A stretch of DNA of 64,000 bases from Amorphophallus konjac (Eukaryota > Streptophyta > Magnoliopsida > Alismatales > Araceae). The translations under genes and the position numbers were made by a program. Positions within the stretch are counted from its first letter, which is position 1. The number at the start of each line of letters is the position of its first letter. The notes below the pieces were generated by a model. The model saw only the letters and a program-made list of their open reading frames with translations, was not told where the DNA came from and did not search any database. Shown here one piece after another: positions 11,925-23,946 of the stretch. The DNA lies in assembly GCA_022559845.1 (NCBI GenBank), contig CM040125.1, forward strand, positions 331,082,164-331,146,163, written 5' to 3'.

Positions 11925-12565
11925 TTCTTTCGCCATTAACCGTCTATTATTCACCTGAACCATCTATTTGTTACCTAAATAAGCCATTTGTCACCTCCAG
12001 CATGCCGTTTTCACCTGCCAATGCATTTCCCCCCTTGCATACGCATTTATCACCCCTAATCACCTATTTGTCACCACTGTTAACCCATTTTTCACCCTTA
12101 GCATGCAGAGATCATCGCCCTCGCCCCTGGCAGCCGTCGTCTTCGGACGAGCCTCCCCATACCCTCTCTAAATTGACGTGCCTTCCACCACGCCGTCTAA
12201 CCGCATACTCCCCACGCCCTCTCTAAACTGGCGTGCCCTCAGCCACGCCGTTTTAACCGCATACTCCCCATGCACTCTCGCATCGGATCACACCCCCCTA
12301 CGCCGTTTTACCTCCATAAACACACACACTCCACTCTCTCTCCCACTTTCCTAACTATGTCGTTTCACTTGTTAATGTATTTTTCACCCTTACGCAGGTG
12401 TTTATCATTCGAAGCATCCATTTGTTACCCCTAGCAATGTATTTTTCACCCTTACGGTGTATTTGTCACCATTAAAGCATATTTGTCGCCTTCACCAACT
12501 CATTATTCACCCGTAACCCTTTTGTCATTTCTGCCATATAATTTGTTACTCTTATCATTTGCTCC
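11925..12565. repeat. Spaced short-motif array, consensus near CATTTGTCACC
   Basis: About 20 degenerate copies of CATTTGTCACC or TATTTTTCACCC recur at roughly 20-30 base intervals: for example GCCATTTGTCACC, GCATTTATCACCCC, CCTATTTGTCACC, CCCATTTTTCACCC, GTATTTTTCACCC and GTATTTGTCACC. The array is split by the tandem unit at 12157-12275 and by CGCCGTTTT words. The pattern is a spaced array and not a simple tandem satellite. Function unknown. Confidence 0.6.
12157..12275. repeat. Two-copy tandem repeat (unit about 57 bp)
   Basis: Two consecutive units share CCCTCTCTAAA, then TTGACGTGCC or CTGGCGTGCC, then CCACGCCG, then TTAACCGCATACTCCCCA or CTAACCGCATACTCCCCA. They contain the reverse complement of the 9873-10165 motif. 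Confidence 0.55.
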
Positions 12566-12594
12566 TCACCCTACTGCCTTCCCCGTCTCCTATT

Positions 12595-12960
12595 TCTTCA
12601 ATAAAAAAAGCACAAACATAATAACAAAAAGAACAAACAAAAAAATCAAATGAAAGAAAAGGCAACAAAATAAAAGAAATCCAGAAAAGAGAAAGGGGAA
12701 ATAAAAAAATTTAAAACGGGGATGAAACAAAATCAAATAAATGAAAGAAAATAGAACAATATTCAAAGCTCAAGAAATCCAAAAAATTATATATATATTA
12801 ATAACACTAATAAATAAAGAAAACACACCCATGCTTTTAAATAAAAAAACATGATAATAATACTAACACTTAAGAAATTTAAATTAATACATCCATGTAT
12901 GTAAATAAACAATAAAATTCAATAACCTAAATAATAAAAAATATGATACTTTTCATTTCA
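12595..12960. other. A-rich low-complexity stretch
   Basis: Long runs of A with scattered T on the plus strand (AAATAAAAGAAAT-like words), and (AT)n near 12789-12796. No gene. Confidence 0.6.
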
Positions 12961-13500
12961 GACCCAGCTTCTCCAGACCCGGTGAAAGGAATATCAATGA
13001 CGCCCCATTAAGCCGGACAGGGACCTTAGGAACCATCTTGATATGGCCATGATCCGGCATTACCTTGGGCTGATAGTTCATCGAATTCGACCCGTTTCTA
13101 TCGGGATCTAATCCCGCATTCTCATTAAACTTGCCGTATATTCGGCAGACACTCGTACGGATTTATTTTCATTATTTTATTCTACAAACATGGACTTCCG
13201 TCCGAACACGAAATGGTCGATGAGCGACCAACATGGTTTAAACGTTCGTACCCCAATCCGGGGGCATTTCAACGCAATTCGAGATCCCCGTCACCTCGTT
13301 GTCATCAACATTTATTCCAGGCCATAGGGCCCCATTTTCCTGGAGACTAATCAAGGGTATTCTCCACTCCGAGGGGATGTAATCAACGTCGTGACCTTTA
13401 CGGCACGGCGGGTTTTTATCCCGACATGAAAAACACAATTGTCTCATCAGTCGGACAGTGTGCACCAGGGGCTTCCTCGAAGTCTAAATAAATCGTCACT
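12960..13500 (-). other. Possible decayed coding fragment, unrecognised
   Basis: On the minus strand a 75-residue open frame (13465-13238) with a Cys-rich start (CFSCRDKNPPC) is followed, after stops, by another short frame ending near 12960. Base composition is more balanced than in the A-rich flank. I do not recognise the protein. It may be an old transposon remnant or chance. Confidence 0.2.
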
Positions 13501-13810
13501 TATGTGACTGGCACACCCTCGCACAAATAAACTGAACAAACAAACGAACAAATAAATAGATAAATTAAACAAATGAAGTGTCCCAAATGTGCGTCCACAC
13601 ATTCCTGTTCATTTTTCTTAATGATTTCAAGAGACATCCTTAGAAAGAATTTTAACTAGTATTGAAGATAAACATCTTGTGGTGCAGACTTCTTTTTAGG
13701 GTTAGCCTGTTGAAATTCATTCTCTTTCATGATAAAAAGTTGATACCAATTATTGTCAGAATTAGCCCATTTTTCAAGAATAGTCATATGGAGATTGCTC
13801 CTTTGGCATG

Positions 13811-13815
13811 AGGAG
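13811..13815. repeat. Target-site duplication AGGAG, left copy (Athila insertion)
   Basis: AGGAG directly precedes the left LTR (TGATGCACACA). The same five bases directly follow the right LTR at 26109-26113. A perfect 5-bp duplication is what LTR retrotransposon integration leaves. Confidence 0.9.
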
Positions 13816-14448
13816 TGATGCACACATAACTCGTCGTTAAAAGCCGTGCCACAATTTCAAAAATAAATGGAACTCACTCACTAAAAAGATATATAATCTA
13901 AGTAGAGTGGTAAGTATGGGTCGATCCCACAGGGTGGAAATATTTCTTTTAAACAAGTTGGAAAAATTCTTATGTTTTAAAAACCAAGTCTTTGAGTGAG
14001 TTTAAGCTAATGAAAAATGAATTACATGAACTAAAGACTAGAAATAAATTTAACCAAAGAATATGAGAGGGTTAAGAATAGAATTTTAAAGGAGATGGAA
14101 ATAGAAAATAAAGAACAATTGCACAAACTCAAATTTTATTGCTAATGAAGAGTACAACTCTATGAAAAACTAAAAATACAACTTGACGTAAACTAATGAA
14201 AAAGAGAAAAATAGAAGCCAAGATAGTGAATGGCGCCGCCAAATCGCCGTGCCGAGCCTTTGAGGAAATCGCCATACCGTGGAGATAGACACCGCCCTTA
14301 GAGCACCAGGGGAAGAAGATCCGCCTTGGAGATATTTAGATGAAAATAGAGGTGGGGGAAGAGATAGATAGATGAAGAAGAGAGTTTAAAAACCAGTGAA
14401 ACAGAAATAATGAAAATAGGATGAGATTAGAAATAAAATTTCTTTAAA

Positions 14449-15230
14449 ACCAAAGAGAATTAGAAGAAGTGGTAAAGATGAAAGCTGAAGATCAGAGGAA
14501 TAGAAAAAGTTTTGTGAAGAGTGCAGAGGGAGAAAAGGACTAGAAGATTGTTTAAATTGGGAAAGAATAAAAGTGATCTGTGCGGATGAACAGTGACTGT
14601 GCAAAAAAACTAAACTATGGAAAAATAAAAATAACTTAAAAATAAAGAGGAATTATAGGAAATGGTAGAAGAAGCAAATCTAGATCTTCAAGAGAGGAAG
14701 AACTTTCATGAAACGTGTAGAGAGAATAGAAGAGCAGAAGGGCATGAAAATGGATGAAGAACAGAAGATAGAACCTCGGATAAAAAGTTAAATCACAGGA
14801 TAGCAACTTCAAAAACTGATTGTACCTTGAAAACGAGAGAGAATTAGAGAAAGCGGTCGAAGAAGAAAATCTAGACCTTAAAGAGAGAAAGAACTTTCAT
14901 GAAGAGTGTAGAGGGAAAAGAAGAGCATAAGGGCATCAAAATAGAGGAAGAACAGAAGGTCGAACCTCGGATGAACAGTAAAATCGCAGGTCAACAACTT
15001 AAATAATTGATTATAACTTGAAAATGAGAGCGAATTAGAGGAAGAAGTAGAAGAATAAAATCTAGAGCTTCAAGAGAGGAAGAATGTTTATGAAGAGTGC
15101 AGAGGGAAATGAAGAGCACAAAGGCATGAAAACGGAGGAAAAATAGAAAGTAGAACCTCGGATGAATAAGAGAATTAGAGGATGAGATAGAAGAAGAAAT
15201 TAAATAACACTTCAAAACGAACAAGTTTGC
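14449..15230. repeat. Tandem repeats of about 190 bp inside the Athila 3' LTR
   Basis: Four to five diverged units begin near 14455, 14646, 14841, 15028 and 15172 with GAATTAGAGGAAG-like words and share AAGAACTTTCATGAAGAGTG and GAACAGAAGGTAGAACCTCGG segments. The minus-strand open frames here are Leu/Ser-rich by-products of the repeat, not genes. Confidence 0.8.
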
Positions 15231-15436
15231 AGAAGAAAGTAGATTGAAAGGAAAATCCAAAAAGTATGTAAAAAGTTAAGAAAGGACTAAACTCTCAAAA
15301 ACTTACAATAACAACAACATAAACTTACAAACCAAAACTCTCAAAAGAAAACCTACGTTTGTGTGTGTTTTGTAGAGAGAAAGGAAGAGAGAGATGGCTA
15401 GAGAGAGATGGCTTTAAGAGGGGGATGGGGGTGTGG

Positions 15437-15443
15437 TTTTATA
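15437..15443 (-). promoter_or_regulatory. TATA box in Athila 3' LTR
   Basis: On the minus strand TATAAAACCACACCCC is followed by a leader with CTCTCTCTAGCC. The same box lies at 25615-25621 in the 5' LTR, where it would drive the element. Confidence 0.55.
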
Positions 15444-15918
15444 GGAGTGAAGGGATGGGCTAGCCTTATCATTCTCCTTCTATTATTCTTGGTCCACCTC
15501 CATTCACATGCCCTTCCATAATTCCTTATATTATTCTTGGTCCACCTCCATTAATCCCATGCCCATGTCATTGTCACACCGAAAGTGTTGTCGGTGATAT
15601 AATTCCTTCCATTGTAGCCTCCTGTACACAAGGTAAAAATATGCAAAAAAAATTTGTACTTAGGCCCCTGAAAAATATAAATCATAAGTTTACATCTAGC
15701 CTCTTCAAAAACAATCATCACACAATAATTTTATCAAAATTTAATTATATAATTTTTTGTTTATTTATTTAACCATTTCTCAAGTCTCATTAATTACAAA
15801 AAGAATTTTCATTTTATGTGAGGCCGAGATTATCACGTACAAATTGTATAATTACCTTCGTTAAACTCTAAACAATGATGTGTGATATAAATAAGTATAA
15901 ACAAATATGCGCTTATCA

Positions 15919-15931
15919 CACCCCTCAACTT
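15919..15931 (-). other. Athila polypurine tract
   Basis: Minus strand AAGTTGAGGGGTG lies directly against the 3' LTR start (TGATAAGCGC). This is the expected position of the primer for plus-strand DNA synthesis. Confidence 0.75.
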
Positions 15932-17150
15932 ACTCATTGCTAGTCCCTTAGCAATGCAATTAATTTAGGACCAACAAGAGTTTGCAAAGCTCATACCCAC
16001 ATATCCACCTTTTCCTTCTTAGAATCAACTAAAGATCAAGAATCTGGAATCATTAATGCATAATAGCCTTGAAAGATTAGGTACTTGACTAAGAATACAA
16101 CTCAAAGTTCAATGGCACTTGTGTAAGTGTAATACTAAATCCACAGCATAGATAATTACATTCTTCATTTGTCATTCTAGCTAGGTGTCCTTCAACTCTG
16201 CACCTCCTAAATCAGAGCATTAAGTACAATAACTTTTGTCTGCCTTTTTTTTTTCAATACATAAATGATGATGCACAACCCTTCACTATTTGATGCGAAC
16301 CTCAACTCTTGCCTTAGGAGAAGCAGGCCTGGTTATTAGGATCAGGGGAATTTTTCATGGTGTGATTATTTTTTTTTACAATGTGCTTTTGCACTTATTT
16401 GATGGATAACTTTGACAGATAGCTTTATTAAAAAGATCTCATCTCCAAGAAATGTAGAGTATCAGACACCACTTCAAAATAACAGAAGGCTTATCTTGCT
16501 TGTTTCATTAGTGTGCAAAGTGATTTTTTTTTCTAAAGTGCTAATGAACTTTAAAGAGATTCTTAAATTTGTTTTCCATGGCTAAGTGGAATAAATTTTT
16601 TCATCATCCTTCTCCCTAGTCTTTTCTATTCCAGAATTACTTTCAATGAGAGCATGAATTAAGAAAACTTAGTCGGAGATTTCATCTTTCCACTTTCATG
16701 CAGATTGCAAGAATGATATGCAGGACACTATGCAAGCACTCCTATCAAGTTGTATTATATGTATCAATTTTGTTTCCTAACTTAAATGACATTGTCCATA
16801 ATGGTATGAATAGTATGGAATAATGGAATAACTGAACAATGTAAACATGATGCTTTTGAGAAAGAATGGGACAACTAGATAGAGGTGAACTTCGGCGGGC
16901 ATCCTTGCATGAATAGAAAGTGGTACTTGGGTTTCGAAGGCTGGGTAGAGGTGCAAGCAATCATCTCTCTCTCTCTCTCCCCAACTTATCATTTATTCAC
17001 ACCTGCAAAATAAAAGTGAAATCACAATAAAAACTTGGGTTGCCTCCCAAGAAGCTATTTATTATCACATGAAAATTACTAAAACTTTGGGTTGCCTCTC
17101 AAAAAGTGCTAAGTTTAACGTCTTCAGCTAGACGCATACAAGCTTGCATG
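15932..17150 (-). other. Athila region between integrase and 3' LTR, no ORF
   Basis: About 1.2 kb without a coding frame I can support. Many Athila elements carry an env-like ORF here. None is recognisable, so it is deleted or fully decayed. A (CT)n run lies at 16966-16980. Confidence 0.6.
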
Positions 17151-17152
17151 AC

Positions 17153-18491
17153 TTACTCTGAGTCACTCAATGCAATTGAATCTTCCAACATGAGTTGAGT
17201 ATTTTCTAAATAGGGCTTCAGACGTTGACAATTAATAGTAAAACTGTGACCATTTTGTGGATTTAAAATTTTAACAGCACCATGGTTAAAAGCTTTGACA
17301 ACAACGAATGGACCGTCCCACCTGGACTTTAATTTCCCATGAAACAAATGCAACCTAGAATTAAAAGGTTAAACTTTTTGATCAGGTTGAAAAGATTTTC
17401 TTATAATGTGCTTATCATGAAAGGCTTTGATCTTGGCTTTGTAGATCTTGGAATTTTCATAGGCTTCATTACGCAGCTCCTCTAGCTTATTGAGTTGAAG
17501 AGTTCTATGGGAACTAGCTTGGGCCAAGTCCAGATTCACTTGCTTGATGGCCCAATACGCCTCGTGTTCCAGCTCAACTGGTAGGTGACAGGCTTTTCCA
17601 AAAATCAACCTGTAGGGAGACATACCAATGGAAGTTTTGTATGCAGTCTGATAGGCCTAGAGAGTATCATCCAATCTCTCCGACCAATCTTTCCTATCTG
17701 GCCTAACAGACTTTTGCAAGATGTTCTTGATTTCCCTATTGGAGACTTCTACTTGGCCACTTGTCTGTGGATGATAGGGGGTAGCAATTTTATGAGTGAT
17801 CCCATATTTCTTGAGCAAAGCTCGAAATTGGGAGTGAATGAAATGCAAGCCCCCATCATTGATGATAGCCCTGTGACACCCAAATCTAGAGAAGATGTTC
17901 TTACGAATAAATTTCATCACAACTTTGTGATCATTGGTCTGGGTGGCTATTGCTTCTATCCATTTAGACACATAATCTACCGCCACAAGAATGTATTTGT
18001 TTCCAAATGATGGCGGAAATGGTCCCAGGAAACCAATCCCCCAAACATCAAAAATTTCAACAACCAAGATGGGACTGAGTGGCATCATGTCTCTCCTAGA
18101 ATTGTTCCCTATAGCTTGACACCTTAGACAGGTCTGGCTAAATTCATAAGCATCCTTAAAAAGAGTAGGCCAAAAGAACCCACTTTGCAAGACTTTAGTA
18201 GCAGTTTTCTTTCCTGAAAAATGTCCCCCACAAGCTAGAGTGTGACAAAAATTCAGAATACTTTGATGCTCTTCTTCGGGGACACATCACCTGATGATAT
18301 GATCTGGACCCATGTCAAACAATTCTTGGTCCTCCCAGAAATAGTGTTTGACTTTAGAGAAAAAGTGCTCCCTCTCTTGCTTAGACCACCCCTCAGGGAT
18401 TTTACCCACCGCAAGATAACTGACAATGTGAGCATACCATGGTGGTGAGGTGTGAGAGATAGCCAAAAGATGCTCATCGGGGAAGGAGTCT
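17153..18491 (-). pseudogene. Athila integrase (broken)
   Basis: Reading leftward from 18491, the frame gives the HHCC region ([15 protein letters not shown], then CLRCQAIGN), the core and the C-terminal segment (SRWDGPFVVV). In the core the first catalytic aspartate appears lost: [10 protein letters not shown] stands where the family has an Asp before the Phe. The second (INDGGLHF) and the Glu ([11 protein letters not shown]) are present. Stops fall near 18489, 18290, 17657 and 17367. Integrases join element cDNA to host DNA. This one could not work, from the stops and the missing Asp. Confidence 0.88.
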
Positions 18492-20421
18492 TACATTGGT
18501 GCACTTTTTGGTATAACTATCCAGGAAAGATGATCTGCAACAACATTCTCTGACCCCTTCTTATCTCTAATTTCCAAATCAAATTCTTGAAGAAGTATAA
18601 CCCATCTAATGAGTCGGGGTTTGGCTTCTTTCTTAGACAACAAATACTTCAAGGCTGAGTGATCAGAGTAAATGATGACTTTTGCCCCTAAAAGATAAGA
18701 TCTGAATTTTTCCAGGGCAAAAACTATGGCCAGCAACTCTTTCTCCGTAGTGGTGTAGCTCTTTTGAGCATCGGCGAGTGTGCGACTTACATAATAGATC
18801 ACTACATGACGCTTATCAAACCTTTGTCCCAAAATCACTCCCATTGCAAAATCTGAGGCATCGCACATAATTTCAAAAGGTAGCGACCAATCTGGAGTTT
18901 GTAGAATTGGAGCTTTAGTGAGGGCCGCCTTTAAGGAATTGAAAGCCTCCAGACATGACTCGTCAAAGTGGAATGAGACATCTTTTGATAGGAGACGAGT
19001 TAAAGGTCGAGTAATTATGGAGAAGTTCTGAATGAACCGGCGATAGAAACCGGCATGGCCTAAGAAAGAGCGCACTTGCCTTACGAACGTAGGGGAGAAA
19101 GATTAGAGATTAGATCAATTTTTGCCTTGTCTACCTCTATACCCCGTTTAGACACAATGTGGCCTAAGACTATGCCCTCTCTGACCATAAAATAGCTCTT
19201 CTCCCAGCTTAGCAGAAGATTTGTTTCAATGCACCTTTCCAGTACATTCCTTAAATTTGCAAGGTAATTTTCAAAAGAGTCCGCAAATATTGAAAAATCA
19301 TCCATGAAAATTTTGAGGACTTCTCCCACCAAATTCAAAAAAATTACCATCATACACCTTTAGAAAGTAGCAGGTGCATTATAGAGGCCAAATGGCATTC
19401 TCCTAAAAGCAAACGTGCCATAGGGGCACGTGAAAGTGGTCTTTTCTTGATCTTCCGGGTAAATTACCACCTGATTATACCCGGAATACCCATCGAGAAA
19501 ATAGAAGTATTTTTGACCTGCCAACTTTTCCAAGATTTGGTCAATAAATGAGAGTGGAAAGTGATCTTTCTTAGTCATGGCATTAAGCTTCCTGTAATCT
19601 ATGCACACTCTCCATCCGGTAGTGAGCCGAGTGGGCACCTCTTCCCCTTGTTCATTCTTTACCACTGTCAGCCCAGATTTCTTAGGTACAACATGAGTTG
19701 GGCTCACCCACTTACTATCTGAAATGGGATAGATGATCCCTACATCTAACCACTTAACTACTTCCTTCTTTACCACCTCTTTCATGTTTGGATTTAACCT
19801 CCTTTGCATCTCTCGACTTGGCTTAGCATTTTCCTCTAAATAAATGTGGTGCATGCAAGTCGAGGGACTAATTCCCTTAAGATCGGCCACCGTCCAACCT
19901 ATGGCACCCCTATGAGTCTTAAGCACATCTAGCAATTGAGTTTCTTGAGTAGGGGTGAGATCAGGGGCAATGATGACTAGCAAGGTTTGATCGGGACCTA
20001 AAAAGACATATTTGAGGGGATCTGGGAGATATTTAAGCTCAAGCTGTGGATGATTTTCAAGCGAAGGAAGAGCAGGTGGAATTTGCAAAGCAGGCATTGG
20101 TTCGACCATGGACCATGTCATTGGAAGAGTCAGAGAATCATGTAAAGCATTTGCTTCCTCTAAAGGGTCATGGAGAAAACTTGGACCATCTTCCACTAAT
20201 TCCTCAATAATGTCAATCGAGTGACATTCTTCATCCTGGCCTGGGTATTGAGAAGCTTTAAACACATTTAACAAGACTTTTTGGCCTCCAAAGGAGATGT
20301 CCATCATCCCCGTAGCACAGTTGATATTGGCCTTAGCCATGGCTAAGAAAGGACGTCCCAAAATGATAGGAGTGTGACTAAGTTCCTGGGACGCGGCTAT
20401 GTCAAGAATAAAGAAATCCAT
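18492..20421 (-). pseudogene. Athila reverse transcriptase - RNase H (broken)
   Basis: The frame 20421-19360 carries the linker after protease and the RT fingers and palm (VCIDYRKLNAMTKKDHFPL, FLDGYSGYNQ, MPFGLYNAPATF). A stop follows where a Gln codon is expected. 19353-19081 holds the active-site FMDDFSIF and GIVLGHIVS. After a frameshift, 19075-18491 holds VRSFLGHAGFYRRFI, the RNase H start (MCDASDFAMGVILG), TTTEKELLAIVFALEKFRSYL and SDHSALKYLL. Together these convert element RNA to DNA. One frameshift and at least two stops break it. Confidence 0.92.
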
Positions 20422-21620
20422 GGGGAAGTAGCATTCATTAACCTTAACAATGACATCTTCTATGTGTCCTCGTGGGGTGTTGATAGACCTATCTGCAAGT
20501 TGATGGATGATGGAGGTAGGTTTAAGCTACCCTAAATCAAATTGTTCATAGACAAAGGTGGGTAAAAGATTGACACTGGCCCCTAAATCAAGGAGCGCTC
20601 GCTCAAATGTCACACCACCAATGTTACAAGAAATCAGTGGAGCTCTGGGGTCCTTCAATTTTTTTGGGAGATGGTTCATCACCACCGCGCTTACATCCTC
20701 AGACAACATAACTTTCTTAGGAGCAGTTCTTGGTTCCCTTCTTGGAGTGCAAAGTTCCTTTAAAAATTTGGCATGGGTCGGGACATGTTTGATGGCATCA
20801 AGGAGTAGAATGTTGATATGCACTTGTTTAAATAGTTCCATTAACTCCTCATTTTGGGCTGGTGGCTTTTTCTTTGATTTTAGCGCATCTGGGAATGGTA
20901 CCTTAGGTTGGTAAGTGTTGGGCTCCTCTCCTATTTTCTTCTTTCCTTTAAGATCAGTCTCCAACATAGGTTCTTCTCCGGTCTCCTTCTCATCTTGTTG
21001 AGTCTCCTGGGCTGAAGTTTCTCCTTCCTCTCTAGTTTTGTAGGGATCTTCAAAGGTCTTACCACTCCTAAGGGTTGAAATAGCTTTAGCATTTTTGAAT
21101 TGTGGACCTTTAGGTGGAGGTGGTGGCGGGCCAGGTTGAGGTAGGAGACCTACTCGTGGAGGAAAACCTGGAGGCTGATTTCTCGGGTTAGCCACAGGCT
21201 GGCTGGGCAATTGACATGCTTCTCTCCTCATATTAGTTTCTGCAAGTTGCCCGAGTTGGCTTTCCAACTTTGCAATGGACTGCTGTTGAGTCAATATCAA
21301 TTGTTGGAGTTGTTGAAATTTTTCATCAAAATTGGGTTGAGGAGGTTGTTGGTATGGAATTTGGGCATGATTGGGAAGGACAGGAGGGTATTGGGACTGA
21401 GGAGACTGGGCCTGGGTTGGAGTACTATATTGGGCCTGTGACCCTCGAGCATAGGCATTTCCTTGAAAGATTTGTTGATTTTGGAATTGATTTTGGATGA
21501 ATTGTTTTGGGGCCTAAGAAGTGGAGAGATTTGTTGGTTGAGGTGGAACTGGTTGATTTTTTCAAGAAAAATTGGGGTGATTTCTCTAGCCAGGGTTGTA
21601 AGTGTTAGAGTAAGGATCAT
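20422..21620 (-). pseudogene. Athila gag C-terminus and aspartic protease (broken)
   Basis: The frame from 21620 gives a Pro/Gln-rich linker, then from 21300 a charged region, then the protease motif LLDLGASVNLLP near 20575, which is the Athila form of the retroviral protease site. The frame stops at 20527 and resumes at 20421 (SHTPIILGRPFLAMAKANI). The protease would cut the Gag-Pol polyprotein. Confidence 0.85.
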
Positions 21621-21777
21621 AATTGGGTTTGGTGAACCCCTGAACAGCCTGAACTTGTTCTTGGATGAAAGGTGGGAGTTGGGCTGCGATCAAAAAATCG
21701 GACATATGGTGGTCCGGGCTAGCACATAGAACACATACCTCATGGGGTGTAGGATCCGAGTATTGGTTTGGTATGGA

Positions 21778-22732
21778 TTAGAAGGTGGGCTCTTGCTTGT
21801 TAGGAGCCACGAGTTGGTCTAACTTATGGGCCATTGACTCTACCTTCTCCATTTTCTGGGCCATGATATCCATCTTATCCAATCTTTGGGTGATGAAATT
21901 CATGTCCATCCTAGCCTTGTGCTCCCCACGATTCTTTATCTCATAAAGCCCAGCCCGTTTCGAGGGCCCAATTGATCTTTCATAGGATGACAAAGAGGCA
22001 TGATTGATGGAATTTTCACTGAGCATTGCAAACAATTTATAGGCTTCATCCTCACTTCTGCTCATGAAAGCCCCCCCCACATGATGCATCCACCATTTAC
22101 TGATATTGATCGGACAATCCCTCATAAAAAGCTTGAACAATTTGCCACCGAGACAAACTATGATTGGGACATTTTCTAAGCAATTCCTTTAGTCTATCCC
22201 AAGATTCATGAATTTGCTCCCTTGGGTTTTGAGTGAACCCTGTGATAGCCCTTCTCATTGTATTGGTGCGACCTCTGGGGTAAAATTTCTTAATAAATTC
22301 CTTCTGCATATCAGCCCATGTTTCAATAGGTATCCCCAAGGTTCCGAACCAATATTTAGCTTTATCTTTTAAAGAGAATGGGAAATGAGCCAATCTGAGG
22401 GAATTATCAAAAAAATGTTGAATTTTGACAGTGGAGCAAATTTGTAGGAACTCATCCAGGTGCCTGTAAGGGTCCTCATTTGTGTTTCCATAAAATGAGG
22501 GTAACATTTGAATGGTAGTGGATTTGATTTCATACTGAATGGCCTGGTTCTGGGGAAGCTGAATGCCATATGAAGGTTGATACTGATTGGGAGTGAAATA
22601 ATCCTTCATTTGCTTAGGTGGGTCTTGGTTGTCGGCCATTGGATGTTGATGTTGTTTTCTTTGGTGTAAGACCCTTTCAATTTCAGGTATTGGTCCTAGC
22701 AACTTAGGATGTAGAGATCTACTACCTTGCAT
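21778..22732 (-). pseudogene. Athila gag (frameshifted)
   Basis: Starts with ATG at 22732. Residues 60-210 match the retrotransposon Gag core (FYGNTNEDPYRHLDEFL, KDKAKYWFGTL, IKKFYPRGRTNTMRRAI, ESWDRLKELLRKCPNH, FYEGL). A frameshift near 22100-22140 moves the rest (SKWWMHHVGGAFMSRSEDEAYKL, RLDKMDIMAQKMEKVE) into the next frame up to a stop at 21778. Gag would form the particle shell. The 1.2 kb between it and the primer site holds no other ORF. Confidence 0.9.
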
Positions 22733-23922
22733 ACATTAGGACGAAAAGAAGAGAAGAGAGAGATATTTTTTGCATTATTATTATTTTTATTTTTTTAAGG
22801 CAAAGACAAACAAGTTAACACACAAATTAACCTAATGACCTAGGTGTGGTCTAGACCTAAATGTTTGGTTTCACAAAGTGATATAAACACAGTCTGAGTC
22901 GATTCTCAAGTCTGTCCACTGGCCAGGTAAGAGGTGGGATAGTGGGAGGCTCCCCTTGCTTTCGAAAGGACCTAATTAAAAATCACTTGCCCGCTTATGG
23001 TGTTTACCGCTGACCTCTAGCCTTCGACACCAATCTAAAAAATTGATTATAAACTGAAACTGCACCTAATCTCAGTGTGATCCTAACGCCAATGTCTACT
23101 GATTTTTATTAGGATTGGCAGATGCAAAAGATGTATGGAGTTGTTTTGGGCCAAGGAAGGGTGATGAAATCCCTCCCTTATCTTGATTAGGGGGTGTTGC
23201 CCTTAGAGTATTTTGAAGTGAAATGTAACGGTCAAAGTTCAAACAAGGTGTTCTATGCAATCATAAAAATGCATGAGCAAGCTATTTAAAAGATGTCACC
23301 TTGTCCCCCGCAATCTTCAACAAAAATAAATTGAACAAGAATAGAGACAACAACAAAAAATACAAGCTTAAATGATGCATGTCCTACAACATGAAAGTGT
23401 GATTTCTACTTTGAACATGAAGTCTTTTATTTCTGGTTCAAGTGTTTTGTTTTAATTAATGATCCTATCTAACCAAGAAAGGAAATTAAATCAAAAGAGG
23501 GCAAGTTAGGATGCTTACCTGAATCGCAATCCCACGTTCATTTTTTTTTTGAAAAAGAAGATGGATAGTGAGTAAGACACCCAACAATTTTTTTTCTCTT
23601 TTATGATTTTTTTGTACTTTTTTTACAATAAGATAAATTTAGAAATCCGAAACAAAATAATTAAGAAAATTAAGAAAATTAAGGGTGAGATATGTACCTT
23701 AAGGCGCAATCTCCAATTCAAGAAAATGTATAGAATAAAGGAAATAAGGGGGGGAAATGATGCTTACCTCACACCAGAAAAAATTTTTTGTTAGCCCTTT
23801 TTGGATTTTTTTTATTTTTTCAAGTCCATTTTTTTCTTATACTCTCTACAAAACACAAAAAAAATAGCTAGTGAGAATATATATACAAGAAATATAAATT
23901 TTTCAACTCAAAATTCATACGC
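22733..23922 (-). other. Athila 5' leader, no gene
   Basis: Untranslated region between primer-binding site and gag. It contains several T or A runs on the plus strand (23541-23550, 23583-23625, 23806-23835) and no supported ORF. Confidence 0.6.
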
Positions 23923-23942
23923 CTCTCCGGCAACGGCGCCAA
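23923..23942 (-). other. Athila primer-binding site
   Basis: Minus strand TTGGCGCCGTTGCCGGAGAG starts four bases inside the 5' LTR end. This is the tRNA-complementary sequence typical of Athila elements. Confidence 0.88.
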
Positions 23943-23946
23943 AAAT

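Larger units (their letters stand above)
13816..15918 (-). repeat. Athila 3' LTR (2,103 bp)
   Basis: On the plus strand it starts TGATGCACACA and ends GCGCTTATCA, matching the right LTR at 23947-26108. It contains a tandem block of units of about 190 bp (14449-15230) and a minus-strand TATA box at 15437-15443. It is about 59 bp shorter than the right LTR, mostly through loss of about 50 bp in the fourth tandem unit. Confidence 0.93.

Noticed and set aside
14386..15260. Leu/Ser/Phe-rich minus-strand open frames in the Athila LTR (also 24516-25441)
   Set aside because: They follow the tandem units of about 190 bp and shift frame between units; not coding.
17585..18010. 141-codon plus-strand open frame
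   Set aside because: Lies opposite the Athila integrase and is its shadow.
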